Source of the DNA: Streptomyces sp. Je 1-79
GTDB taxonomy: Bacteria > Actinomycetota > Actinomycetes > Streptomycetales > Streptomycetaceae
Direction: 5' to 3'
Assembly (NCBI RefSeq): GCF_025195125.1
Contig: NZ_JAMGSL010000008.1
Location: forward strand, 178,852 to 242,851
DNA length: 64,000 nt
In this document: positions 32,973-41,472 of the stretch, piece after piece
How positions within the stretch are numbered: position 1 is the first letter of the stretch
How the letters are laid out: every line of letters begins with the position of its first letter
The notes under the pieces: model-generated
Told to the model about the DNA's origin: nothing
The model's input: only the letters and a program-made list of their open reading frames with translations
Databases searched by the model: none
Made by a program: the position numbers and the translations under genes

Positions 32973-33851
32973 ATGCCGTTCACGCTCAGTCATGCCGCCG
33001 CGGTGCTGCCGGGCATCCGCCGCGACGGCACCGGACGCGGGCCGCTCATCGCCTCCGCGCTCGTGGCGGGGTCGTTCGCGCCCGACATGACCTATTTCGC
33101 GGCCACGGCGATCCCCGGCGCGATGCTCTTCGGGAACGTCACCCACTCCGGACTCGGCGTCGTGACGGTCGATCTGCTGATCGCCGCGGCCCTGGTGACG
33201 CTCTGGCTGATGGTGCGTGAGCCGCTGGTGGCGCTGCTGCCGGCCCGGTGGCGGAGCCGGGTGTACGGGTTCGTCCGGGGGAGTTCGTGGGAGGGCCGCG
33301 CGCCCCTGCCGCTGGCCGGATGGTTCTGTGTCTCCGCGGCGATCGGGGCCTCGACCCATGTCGTGTGGGACTCCTTCACCCACCTCGACCGCTGGGGCAC
33401 GCGCGCGATCCCGTTCCTCGACGCGATCGTCGCCGGCTTCCCCGTCTATCTGTACCTCCAGTACGGGGGTTCGGCGCTGGCGCTCGCGCTGCTGGGGTGG
33501 TTCACCGTACGGGCGCTGCGCGCCGCCGCCGGAGGGGCGACCCCGCCGGCCGGGGTTCCGGTCCTGAGCCGCCGGGGACGGTGGCTGGCCGGTGGCCTGA
33601 TCGGCGCCTGCGTCCTCGCCGGGATCGTGCACCGGTGTCTGCGCTGGTACGCGTACTGGGGCCGGATCGAGACGCCCCTCGACATCGTCCCGACGGCCTG
33701 CTTCGGCGGCGGCGCGGGGCTCGCCGTGGGCCTGGTGCTGTACGGGGCGGGGATGCGGCTGCGCGGTACGCGGCCGGTCCCGGGCGCGCCCCGCGAGCGT
33801 GAGCGGTCCGGGGACAACGAGCCGGCCGGCTCCCGACCGGGATCTCGCTGA
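32973..33851 (+). CDS. DUF4184 family membrane protein
   Basis: 292-residue integral membrane protein. MPFTLSHAAAVLP is the family's diagnostic N-terminus. GSFAPDMTYF, THVVWDSFTHLDRWG and further helices follow, including paired His/Asp residues (ASTHVVWDSFTH) that could bind a metal as in the YdjM-type metal-dependent hydrolase-like membrane families. Six or so hydrophobic helices; the tail is polar and Arg/Gly-rich. Function unknown. Divergent from the transglycosylase gene. Confidence 0.88.
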   Translation: MPFTLSHAAAVLPGIRRDGTGRGPLIASALVAGSFAPDMTYFAATAIPGAMLFGNVTHSGLGVVTVDLLIAAALVTLWLMVREPLVALLPARWRSRVYGFVRGSSWEGRAPLPLAGWFCVSAAIGASTHVVWDSFTHLDRWGTRAIPFLDAIVAGFPVYLYLQYGGSALALALLGWFTVRALRAAAGGATPPAGVPVLSRRGRWLAGGLIGACVLAGIVHRCLRWYAYWGRIETPLDIVPTACFGGGAGLAVGLVLYGAGMRLRGTRPVPGAPRERERSGDNEPAGSRPGSR

Positions 33852-33872
33852 CCGCGCCGCCGGGCTACCGCG

Positions 33873-33925
33873 GACCGGTCCACCCGGACCCGCGGCCTTC
33901 GTCGGGCTGACCGGTCCACCCGGAC
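33873..33925. repeat. 17-bp direct repeat between DUF4184 gene and polA
   Basis: Two perfect copies of GACCGGTCCACCCGGAC (33873-33889 and 33909-33925), in a gap of 176 bases between convergent genes. Noncoding; significance unclear. Confidence 0.85.
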
Positions 33926-33994
33926 AGCCGGACTCCTCAGGCGGCCCAGTGCACCCGGCCGGTGCGGCCGCCGCCCGGCGGACGAGGTGCACCC

Positions 33995-34019
33995 GGCGCG
34001 GGCGGCTTGCGCCCGCGCC
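33995..34019. terminator. 10-bp hairpin after polA
   Basis: Perfect arms GGCGCGGGCG / CGCCCGCGCC with a GCTTG loop, ending 8 bases outside the polA stop codon. It can serve polA (minus strand) and the convergent DUF4184 gene. Confidence 0.7.
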
Positions 34020-34027
34020 GGGGTCCG

Positions 34028-36736
34028 TCAGTGGGCCGCGGACTCCCAGTCCGGGCCCACGCCGACCGAGACGTCGAGCGGGGCGCGGAGGGAGACCGCC
34101 GCGGCCATCTGCTCGCGGACGAGGGCCTCGACCCGCTCCCGCTCGCCCGGGGCGACCTCCAGGACGATTTCGTCGTGGACCTGGAGCAGCATGCGGGTGG
34201 TGAGCCCGGCCTCGGTCAGCGCCCGGTCGACGTTCAGCATCGCGACCTTCACGATGTCCGCCGCCGTGCCCTGGATCGGCGCGTTCAGCGCCATGCGCTC
34301 GGCGGCCTCGCGGCGCTGGCGGTTGTCGCTGTTCAGGTCCGGGAGGTAGCGGCGGCGGCCGAGCATCGTCTCGGTGTAACCCGTGGCACGGGCCTCCTCG
34401 ACGACCCGGTGCAGATAGTCCCGCACCCCGCCGAAGCGCTCGAAGTAGGTGTCCATCAGGGCGCGGGCCTCGCCCGGCTCGATGTTCAGCTGCTGGGAGA
34501 GGCCGAAGGCGGAGAGGCCGTACGCCAGACCGTAGGACATGGCCTTGATCTTGCGCCGCATCTCCGCGTCGACGGCGGACCGCTCGACGCCGAAGACCTG
34601 GGAGGCGACTGTGGTGTGCAGGTCCTCGCCGGAGGTGAAGGCCTCGATGAGGCCCTCGTCCTCGGAGAGATGGGCCATGACCCGCAGCTCGATCTGGCTG
34701 TAGTCCGCGGTCATCAGGGCCTCGAAGCCCTCGCCGACGACGAAGCCGTGCCGGATCGCCCGGCCCTCGTCCGTGCGCACCGGCACGTTCTGCAGGTTCG
34801 GGTCGGTGGAGGAGAGCCGGCCCGTCGCGGCCACCGTCTGACTGAAGGTGGTGTGGATCCGGCCGTCCGCCGCGATCGTCTTGATCAGACCCTCGACCGT
34901 GGAGCGCAGCCGGGCCTGCTCACGGTGGCGGAGCATGATCACCGGCAGCTCGTGCTCGGTCTGCGCGGCCAGCCAGGCCAGCGCGTCGGCGTCCGTGGTG
35001 TAGCCGGTCTTGGTCTTCTTCGTCTTCGGCAGGTTCAGCTCGCCGAAGAACACCTCCTGGAGCTGCTTGGGCGAGCCGAGGTTGAACTCGTGCCCCACCG
35101 AGGCGTGCGCCTCCTTCACCGCCTGCTGCACCGCTCCGGCGAACTGCTGCTCCATGGCCTCCAGATGGGCCCGGTCGGCGGCGATGCCGTGCCGCTCCAT
35201 CCGGGCGAGGAGCAGCGACGTCGGCAGCTCCACGTCGTGCAGCAGCTCGGTCGCGCCCACCTCGCCGAGCTTGTCGCCGAACGCCTCTCCGAGGTCGAGC
35301 ACGGCGCGGGCCTGAGCCATCAGCGCGTCCGCCTCGGCGTGCTCGTCGGTGCCGAAGGCCAGCTGTCCGTCCGCGGCGGCCGGGGCGAGCTCACGGTGCA
35401 GGTACTCGACGGAGAGCGCGTCCAGGGCGAAGGAGCGGCGGCCGGGCTTGACCAGGTACGCGGCGAGGGCGGTGTCCATCGTGACGCCGTCGAGCCGCCA
35501 GCCGTGCTCGGGGAAGACCCGCAGGGCCTCCTTGGCGTTGTGCATCACCTTCGGCCTGGCCGGATCGGCGAGCCACTCCGTGAAGGCCCGCTCGTCCTGC
35601 TCGTCGAGCCGGGTGGTGTCGAACCAGGCCGCCTTGCCGTCGGCCGCCGCGAGGGCGACCTCGCTGACGTTGCCCGCGCCCAGGGCCCAGGCGGTGACGG
35701 TGGCGACACCGAGCGGCTGACCGCCGTGCTCCTCCAGCCAGGGGGCCAGCTCGCCGGTCCCCAGGGCGGTGCCGTCCAGCTCGACGCCCGCGTCGGGGGC
35801 CGGGGCCTGCTCCTCCTCGGCACCGGGGTCGACCGCGAGCAGACGCTCGCGCAGGCTCGGGTTGCGGATCTCCAGGACCTCCAGGAAGCCCTTGAGCGCC
35901 GTCCGGTCGTAGGGCGCGCGCTCGAGCTCCGCGACGCTGCGGGGCAGCTCGACGTCCCGGACCAGCTCGGTCAGGTGGCGGTTGAGCTTGACCGACTCCA
36001 GGTGGTCGCGCAGGGCCTGTCCGACCTTGCCCTTGACCTCGTCGGCGCGCTCGACCAGCTCCGCGAAGGAACCGAACTGGTTGATCCACTTCGTCGCGGT
36101 CTTCTCGCCGACACCGGGGATGCCCGGCAGGTTGTCGGACGGGTCGCCGCGCAGGGCTGCGAAGTCCGGGTACTGCGAGGGCGTGAGCCCGTACTTCTCC
36201 TGGACCTTCTCCGGCGTGAAGCGGGTCAGCTCGGAGACGCCCTTGGTGGGGTAGAGGACGGTCACGTGGTCGGTGACCAGCTGGAAGGAGTCACGGTCGC
36301 CGGTGACGATCAGAACGTCGAAGCCGGCCGCCTCGGCCTGGGTGGCGAGCGTCGCGATGACGTCGTCGGCCTCGAAGCCGTCCACCGCGAACCGGTCCGC
36401 GTTCATGGTGTCCAGCAGCTCGCCGATCAGCTCGACCTGCCCCTTGAACTCGTCCGGGGTCTTGGAGCGGTTCGCCTTGTACTCGGGGAAGTCCGCCGAG
36501 CGCCACGTCTTGCGGGACACGTCGAACGCGACGGCGAAGTGCGTGGGCGCCTCGTCGCGCAGCGTGTTCGCGAGCATCGACGCGAAGCCGTAGATCGCGT
36601 TCGTCGTCTGTCCGCTCGCGGTCGTGAAGTTCTCCGCGGGCAGCGCGAAGAACGCCCGGTACGCGAGGGAGTGCCCGTCCATGAGGAGCAGGCGGGGACG
36701 GGGGTCTTCGGTCTTCTTCGATGCTGTCTCGGCCAC
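34028..36736 (-). CDS. polA: DNA polymerase I
   Basis: 902-residue repair/replication polymerase. The FEN-like 5'-3' exonuclease is at about 15-310 (LLLMDGHSLAYRAFFALP, DGFEADDVIATLA, GDPSDNLPGIPGVGEKTA). The middle 3'-5' exonuclease-like domain keeps the fold (VMHNAKEALRVFPEHG, DTALAAYLVKPG). It lacks the D-x-E metal site seen in E. coli (at that point the sequence reads VATVTAWALGAGNV), so proofreading is probably absent, as in other actinomycetes. The polymerase domain has DYSQIELRVMAHLSEDE (motif A), RRKIKAMSYGLAYG (motif B/O-helix) and QVHDEIVLEV (motif C). Start GTG 36736 (VAETASKKTEDPRPRLLLMDG) with AGGA 9 bases upstream; the frame is open to 36778 without a better start. Confidence 0.96.
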   Translation of the reverse strand: MAETASKKTEDPRPRLLLMDGHSLAYRAFFALPAENFTTASGQTTNAIYGFASMLANTLRDEAPTHFAVAFDVSRKTWRSADFPEYKANRSKTPDEFKGQVELIGELLDTMNADRFAVDGFEADDVIATLATQAEAAGFDVLIVTGDRDSFQLVTDHVTVLYPTKGVSELTRFTPEKVQEKYGLTPSQYPDFAALRGDPSDNLPGIPGVGEKTATKWINQFGSFAELVERADEVKGKVGQALRDHLESVKLNRHLTELVRDVELPRSVAELERAPYDRTALKGFLEVLEIRNPSLRERLLAVDPGAEEEQAPAPDAGVELDGTALGTGELAPWLEEHGGQPLGVATVTAWALGAGNVSEVALAAADGKAAWFDTTRLDEQDERAFTEWLADPARPKVMHNAKEALRVFPEHGWRLDGVTMDTALAAYLVKPGRRSFALDALSVEYLHRELAPAAADGQLAFGTDEHAEADALMAQARAVLDLGEAFGDKLGEVGATELLHDVELPTSLLLARMERHGIAADRAHLEAMEQQFAGAVQQAVKEAHASVGHEFNLGSPKQLQEVFFGELNLPKTKKTKTGYTTDADALAWLAAQTEHELPVIMLRHREQARLRSTVEGLIKTIAADGRIHTTFSQTVAATGRLSSTDPNLQNVPVRTDEGRAIRHGFVVGEGFEALMTADYSQIELRVMAHLSEDEGLIEAFTSGEDLHTTVASQVFGVERSAVDAEMRRKIKAMSYGLAYGLSAFGLSQQLNIEPGEARALMDTYFERFGGVRDYLHRVVEEARATGYTETMLGRRRYLPDLNSDNRQRREAAERMALNAPIQGTAADIVKVAMLNVDRALTEAGLTTRMLLQVHDEIVLEVAPGERERVEALVREQMAAAVSLRAPLDVSVGVGPDWESAAH

Positions 36737-36859
36737 GTGGACGATCCTGCCACGGACCACCGACAATCCCGTCCACACCCGGTCCGGGCACCGCGCTGTC
36801 AGAGCTCCGTGACAGGATCGGAGACGTACGACACAGACGACCGCTCAAGGGAGAGCGTG

Positions 36860-39166
36860 ATGGTCAGCAAGCCCCCCGCCGGCGACCCGGTCCAGGACGC
36901 GCCGCAGGTCGCGCCGCCGCAGCACGCCGCCGCCGGCCTGTCCGCCGTCGCGCACACCCTCCGGATCGCCCAGGCGCAGATGGGGGTGGCACGCACCGCC
37001 CGGACCCTGCTGAAGGTCAACCAGAAGGACGGCTTCGACTGTCCCGGCTGCGCCTGGCCCGAGGGCGACAAGCGGCATGTGGCGGAGTTCTGCGAGAACG
37101 GGGCGAAGGCGGTCGCCGAGGAGGCGACGCTGCGCCGCGTGACCCCCGAGTTCTTCGCCGCGCACCCCGTGGCGGAGCTGGCGAACCGCAGCGGGTACTG
37201 GCTGGGCCAGCAGGGCCGCATCACGCAGCCCATGTATCTGCCGGAGGGCGCCGAGCGGTACGAGCCGGTGACCTGGGAGCGGGCGTTCGCGATCATCGCC
37301 GAGGAGCTGACCGCCCTCTCCTCCCCCGACGAGGCGCTCTTCTACACCTCGGGGCGGACCAGCAACGAGGCCGCGTTCCTGCTCCAGCTCTTCGCCCGCG
37401 AATTCGGTACGAACAACCTGCCCGACTGCTCCAACATGTGCCACGAGTCCTCCGGCTCGGCGCTCAACGAGACCATCGGGATCGGCAAGGGCAGCGTCTC
37501 CCTGGAAGACCTCCACCAGGCCGACCTGATCGTCGTCGCCGGACAGAACCCGGGCACGAACCACCCCCGGATGCTCTCCGCCCTGGAGAAGGCCAAGGCG
37601 GCGGGCGCGAAGATCATCTCGGTGAATCCGCTGCCCGAGGCCGGTCTGGAGAAGTTCAAGAACCCGCAGACCGCGACCGGCATGCTCCGGGGCGCCGCCC
37701 TCAACGACCTCTTCCTGCAGATCCGTATCGGCGGTGACCAGGCCCTCTTCCGGCTTCTCAACAAGCTGGTCCTGGAGACGGACGGCGCGGTCGACACCGT
37801 GTTCGTGCGGGAGCACACGCACGGGTACGAGGAGTTCGCCGCGGCCGCCCGCGCCGCGGACTGGGACGAGACGCTGGCCGCGACCGGCCTGAGCCGGACC
37901 GAGATCGAGCGCGCCCTGGAGATGGTCCTCGCCTCGAAGCGCACCATCGTCTGCTGGGCGATGGGCCTCACCCAGCACAAGCACTCCGTTCCGACCATCC
38001 GCGAGGTCGTCAACTTCCTCCTGCTGCGGGGCAACATCGGCCGCCCGGGCGCCGGCGTGTGCCCGGTCCGCGGCCACTCCAACGTGCAGGGCGACCGCAC
38101 GATGGGCATCTTCGAGCGGCCCGCGCCGGCCTTCCTGGACGCCCTGGACAAGGAGTTCGGGATCGTCTCCCCGCGCCACCACGGCTTCGACGTGGTCCGC
38201 TCGATCCAGGCGCTCCGCGACGGCCAGGCGAAGGTCTTCTTCGCCATGGGCGGCAACTTCGTCGGAGCCACCCCCGACACGGAGGTCACCGAGGCGGCGA
38301 TGCGCCGCGCCCGGCTGACCGTCCACGTCTCGACCAAGCTGAACCGCTCGCACGTGGTCACCGGCACGCGCGCGCTGATCCTCCCCACACTCGGCCGTAC
38401 CGACAAGGACGTCCGGGCGAGCGCTTCCGGGGGAAAGGGCACGGTGCGGTTCGTGACCGTCGAGGACTCGATGGGCCTGGTGCACACCTCACGCGGCAAC
38501 CTGCCGCCCGCGAGCCCGCACCTGCTCTCCGAGCCGGCGATCGTGGCCCGCATGGCCCGGGCCGTCCTCGGCGCCGGGTCGGCCACGCCCTGGGAGGAGT
38601 TCGAGGAGGACTACGCCACGATCCGCGACCGGATCGCGCGCGTGGTGCCCGGGTTCGAGGACTTCAACGCCCGTCTCGCCGCCGACCCCGGCGGCTTCGC
38701 GCTCCCGCACGCCCCGCGCGACGAGCGCCGCTTCCCCACGGCCACCGGCAAGGCCAACTTCACCGCCGCCCCCGTCGAGTACCCGAAGGTGCCGGAGGGC
38801 CGGCTGCTCCTCCAGACCCTGCGGTCGCACGACCAGTACAACACCACGATCTACGGCCTCGACGACCGCTACCGCGGCATCAAGGGCGGCCGCCGGGTCG
38901 TCCTGGTCCACCCCGAGGACGCGGCGGCCCTGGGCCTCGCGGACGGGGCGTACACCGACCTGGTCAGCGAGTGGACGGACGGCAGCGAGCGGCGCGCGCC
39001 CGGATTCCGGGTCGTGCACTACCCGACGGCCCGCGGCTGCGCGGCCGCGTACTACCCGGAGACGAACGTCCTGGTGCCGCTGGAGTCCACGGCGGACATC
39101 AGCAACACCCCCGCGAGCAAGTCCGTGATCGTACGACTGGTCCCGTCGGCCGCCGCGACGGGCTGA
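36860..39166 (+). CDS. FdhF/YdeP family molybdopterin oxidoreductase
   Basis: 768-residue molybdopterin-dependent enzyme of the FdhF/YdeP family. The N-terminus has one CxxC (GFDCPGCAWPEG) and no full 4Fe-4S Cys set, as is usual for YdeP relatives. The core has FYTSGRTSNEAAFLLQLFAREFGTNNLPDCSNMCHESSG, ADLIVVAGQNPGTNHPRML, GNIGRPGAGVCPVRGHSNVQG and FFAMGGNFVGATPD. The C-terminal dinucleotide-binding domain starts at RLLLQTLRSHDQYNTTIYG. No selenocysteine is needed to read it. The E. coli homologue is linked to acid resistance; the electron donor is unknown. ATG 36860 follows AAGGGAGAG; a GTG one codon earlier is possible. Divergent from polA. Confidence 0.93.
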   Translation: MVSKPPAGDPVQDAPQVAPPQHAAAGLSAVAHTLRIAQAQMGVARTARTLLKVNQKDGFDCPGCAWPEGDKRHVAEFCENGAKAVAEEATLRRVTPEFFAAHPVAELANRSGYWLGQQGRITQPMYLPEGAERYEPVTWERAFAIIAEELTALSSPDEALFYTSGRTSNEAAFLLQLFAREFGTNNLPDCSNMCHESSGSALNETIGIGKGSVSLEDLHQADLIVVAGQNPGTNHPRMLSALEKAKAAGAKIISVNPLPEAGLEKFKNPQTATGMLRGAALNDLFLQIRIGGDQALFRLLNKLVLETDGAVDTVFVREHTHGYEEFAAAARAADWDETLAATGLSRTEIERALEMVLASKRTIVCWAMGLTQHKHSVPTIREVVNFLLLRGNIGRPGAGVCPVRGHSNVQGDRTMGIFERPAPAFLDALDKEFGIVSPRHHGFDVVRSIQALRDGQAKVFFAMGGNFVGATPDTEVTEAAMRRARLTVHVSTKLNRSHVVTGTRALILPTLGRTDKDVRASASGGKGTVRFVTVEDSMGLVHTSRGNLPPASPHLLSEPAIVARMARAVLGAGSATPWEEFEEDYATIRDRIARVVPGFEDFNARLAADPGGFALPHAPRDERRFPTATGKANFTAAPVEYPKVPEGRLLLQTLRSHDQYNTTIYGLDDRYRGIKGGRRVVLVHPEDAAALGLADGAYTDLVSEWTDGSERRAPGFRVVHYPTARGCAAAYYPETNVLVPLESTADISNTPASKSVIVRLVPSAAATG

Positions 39167-39238
39167 CCATGGTGCCCGTCGGCACTTTCCCTCCGGGGGA
39201 CTGGACCGTGCCCCGGGGCCGTCTGAAAGAATCGCCAT

Positions 39239-39262
39239 GCGCCTAAGCGTTTGCTCAGGCGC
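39239..39262. promoter_or_regulatory. 24-bp palindrome, TetR-type operator candidate
   Basis: GCGCCT-a-AGCG-TT-TGCT-c-AGGCGC is a near-perfect dyad (6-base outer arms, then AGC/GCT) centred 62 bases before the thioesterase ATG. The inner CTAAGCGTTTGCTCAG is the shape typical of actinobacterial TetR-family operators for acyl-CoA and phenylacetate genes. Which regulator binds is unknown; none is encoded beside it. Confidence 0.65.
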
Positions 39263-39311
39263 CTGTCGACGCGACGTACGAACACGTACGAAGACGAACG
39301 GAGCCGAGCCG

Positions 39312-39818
39312 ATGGGCGAGCAGCATCACGTGAAGTTCCCGCAGGAGGTCATCGACGAGTACGCCGCGCTCGGCGTCGACCTTCCCGCCCTGTTCTCGGC
39401 CGGGCACCTCGGCAACCGCATGGGCGTGCAGATCATCGAGGCCTCCGCGGAGAAGGTCGTCGGCACGATGCCGGTGGAGGGCAACACCCAGCCGTACGGC
39501 CTGCTGCACGGCGGAGCTTCCGCGGTCCTCGCCGAGACCCTCGGCTCGATCGGCTCCATGCTGCACGGCGGCATCTCCAAGATCGCGGTGGGCGTGGACC
39601 TGAACTGCACCCATCACCGCGGGGTCCGAAGCGGCCTCGTGACGGGCACCGCGACCCCCGTGCACCGCGGCCGCTCCACGGCCACGTACGAGATCGTGGT
39701 CACCGACGAGCAGGACAAGCGGGTCTGCACCGCCCGGCTGACCTGCCTGCTGCGCGAGGTCACGCCGAAGGACGCCGAGAACGTCACGCACACGGGCGGG
39801 AGCGGCGCTGGCGCCTGA
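39312..39818 (+). CDS. PaaI-like hotdog-fold thioesterase
   Basis: 168-residue acyl-CoA thioesterase-like protein. The hotdog active-site segment NTQPYGLLHGGASAVLAETLGSIGS (about 66-90) is intact, with the HGG turn and the catalytic Glu/Asp helix, followed by VDLNCTHHRGVRSGLVTGTATPVHRGRSTATYEI. PaaI-family enzymes hydrolyse hydroxyphenylacetyl- or other acyl-CoA thioesters. The start at 39312 (MGEQHHVKFP) is preferred; the frame is open to 39237, but the palindrome lies inside that stretch. The palindrome upstream suggests TetR-type control in response to acyl-CoA or a related ligand. Confidence 0.92.
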   Translation: MGEQHHVKFPQEVIDEYAALGVDLPALFSAGHLGNRMGVQIIEASAEKVVGTMPVEGNTQPYGLLHGGASAVLAETLGSIGSMLHGGISKIAVGVDLNCTHHRGVRSGLVTGTATPVHRGRSTATYEIVVTDEQDKRVCTARLTCLLREVTPKDAENVTHTGGSGAGA

Positions 39819-39838
39819 GCCGGCAGGCGAAACCCTCC

Positions 39839-39872
39839 GCGGCCCGGGACGGTCACCACCGTCCCGGGCCGC
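39839..39872 (+). terminator. strong terminator hairpin after thioesterase
   Basis: 14-base perfect arms (GCGGCCCGGGACGG / CCGTCCCGGGCCGC) with a 6-base loop, 20 bases after the thioesterase stop. Confidence 0.88.
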
Positions 39873-40608
39873 GTCGCGTCGTGCCGCCTCCCCCACGCCG
39901 TGCCGCCTCCCCACCACGTCGCGCCTCCCACCACGTCGGCACGCCTCGCGTCGGGGCGATCAAGGCCCCTCGGTCACCGGGAGTCACCGCCGAGGGGGCC
40001 GGAGCGCCCCCGGCCGGGGCTGCGGCCGCCGTCCCGGAGGGCCCGGAGCCCCCTTCGACGGGCGCCGTCGCGGGTGCGGCACACCCGGCCCTTGGAACAC
40101 CGGACCCCGGACGCGGAGCATCGGCTTCCGAACGCGGGACAGGCACCCGGCCCCGCCCGCTTCCGTACGCGAGTATCGACTCCCGGACCCTTTCCGGTCC
40201 CCTCGCCGACGGCGCCGCCGTCGGCCCGGCCGGCGCCCGCGGGCCGCCCCTCGGACGCCCCTCCCGTCCACGCGGGCCGCCCTCCCCCGGCCGGGCCCGC
40301 GCTCCCCTCGGCAGGCTCAGGGACCGCGGGCGCCGGACACAGGCGCCCGTCACGTTCACCGCGCCAACGGGGCGTGGTTCCGGCCCCCGCCACCGCACGG
40401 CCGGGCAACGGCGGTGCCCGTCACGGCGATTGCGGAGCGGGACGCCGCCGCTCCCGACGAGCGCCCGCCCTGGTCACGGCGGGGGCGCGGGCGAAGCGCC
40501 TCACGAACCGGCACCCCGGGCGCCCTCCCCCCATCGCACCGTACGCCCAACTTCCTTGACCAGCCAGCCTGTTGTGCCCCCGGCAGGTGATCCCCTAGCG
40601 TCCCCGGC
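39873..40608. other. 736-base gene-free GC-rich interval
   Basis: No coding region could be supported. The long open frames on both strands are Arg/Pro/Gly shadows. Bases 39880-39935 hold degenerate direct repeats of a CGTGCCGCCTCCCCAC-like unit (two good copies and one decayed). The rest is near-pure GC with several short self-complementary patches. It could be a gene remnant or spacer. Confidence 0.6.
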
Positions 40609-41163
40609 ATGAGGTTCCCGCCGTACGCCCCGGCCGGGACCGCGCTCGCCGCGGTCCTGACCGCCGGCGGCCTGGCCACCCTGCCCGGCTGTTCCGGCGA
40701 CCGCTCCGAGCCGGCGCCCCCGCAGGCGAGGGCGGCGGTGGACATCTGCGTCGACCTCGTCGCGTACTGGGTGAAAGAAGCGCTCACGGGGAGCAGGTGG
40801 GCGGGGCTCGACTGGGAGCAAAAGGGGCTTTCCAACGAACAGTTGAAGATCCACGACGAGGTGCTCGCGAGCGCCCGCGAACGGGAGCGCACCGAGGGCC
40901 GCCGGGCGGCACTGGCCTTCACCGACGAGGCGGCCCGAAGACGGTGCGTATCGGCGGACGGCGCGACCGGGAGTTCGGAGAACTGGAAGCCCCTCCGGAG
41001 CCTGCCACCACCCGAACCATCGGTAACACTCCGTGACATCTGTGAGGGTGCCGGACGGAGCGGGGCGCTCAGTGCTCTGTCCGCTGAGATTTGGGTCGGT
41101 GTCCGATATCCGGAGACGGTCGCAAGCGGTCCGACAGGAGCAAGATCTGCTCAAGCCCCTTAG
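40609..41163 (+). CDS. putative lipoprotein
   Basis: 184-residue protein. Signal peptide with lipobox LPGC (Cys28 or so), then a charged, mostly helical domain (ICVDLVAYWVKEALTGSRW; QLKIHDEVLASARERER; ALAFTDEAARRRCVSADGA) with two further cysteines. The last 60 residues are poorer in family-like character (Pro/Ser/Gly-rich), so the true gene could end earlier after a frameshift, e.g. after NWKP. Base composition there is also lower in GC. No family recognised. Confidence 0.68.
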   Translation: MRFPPYAPAGTALAAVLTAGGLATLPGCSGDRSEPAPPQARAAVDICVDLVAYWVKEALTGSRWAGLDWEQKGLSNEQLKIHDEVLASARERERTEGRRAALAFTDEAARRRCVSADGATGSSENWKPLRSLPPPEPSVTLRDICEGAGRSGALSALSAEIWVGVRYPETVASGPTGARSAQAP

Positions 41164-41472
41164 CGGAACTGGGCGTTCTCACTATGTGAACACGATGTTG
41201 CAGACCCATATGTCCCACTTTGCCCACCCCCTGTCCACCTCCTCTCCCCTTCGCGATAACAAGACAGTCACATCCTGACCTCCCCGCTCCCCACCTCCCT
41301 CACCTGCGCTTAGAGTCACCGCCAGTCACCGCGCCGCCGGGCGTGTCCACTGCACGGCCCAGCTCCACCCAGTCATCCCAGTACGGCCCGGCATTCACAA
41401 ACGGCACCTCCAGCTCCATGCTTCACGGCACCGCCTCAGCTCGAGGGGGCCGCGCCAGGGAAAGGATTCATC
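41164..41472. other. 309-base upstream region of the liv operon
   Basis: Noncoding gap with lower GC than its surroundings, as expected of a regulatory region. An AAAGGA ribosome-binding site ends 6 bases before the GTG of the binding-protein gene. No clear -35/-10 pair or known operator could be fixed by eye. Confidence 0.6.

Noticed and set aside
33962..36859. N-terminal 960 or so residues of a 1734-residue plus-strand frame ending in the YdeP oxidoreductase
   Set aside because: This part is antisense to polA and low-complexity; the real oxidoreductase starts at 36860 behind a Shine-Dalgarno.
37400..37500. Selenocysteine codon in the FdhF/YdeP-like enzyme
   Set aside because: The frame is continuous with no in-frame TGA; SNMCHESSG is read with ordinary cysteine.
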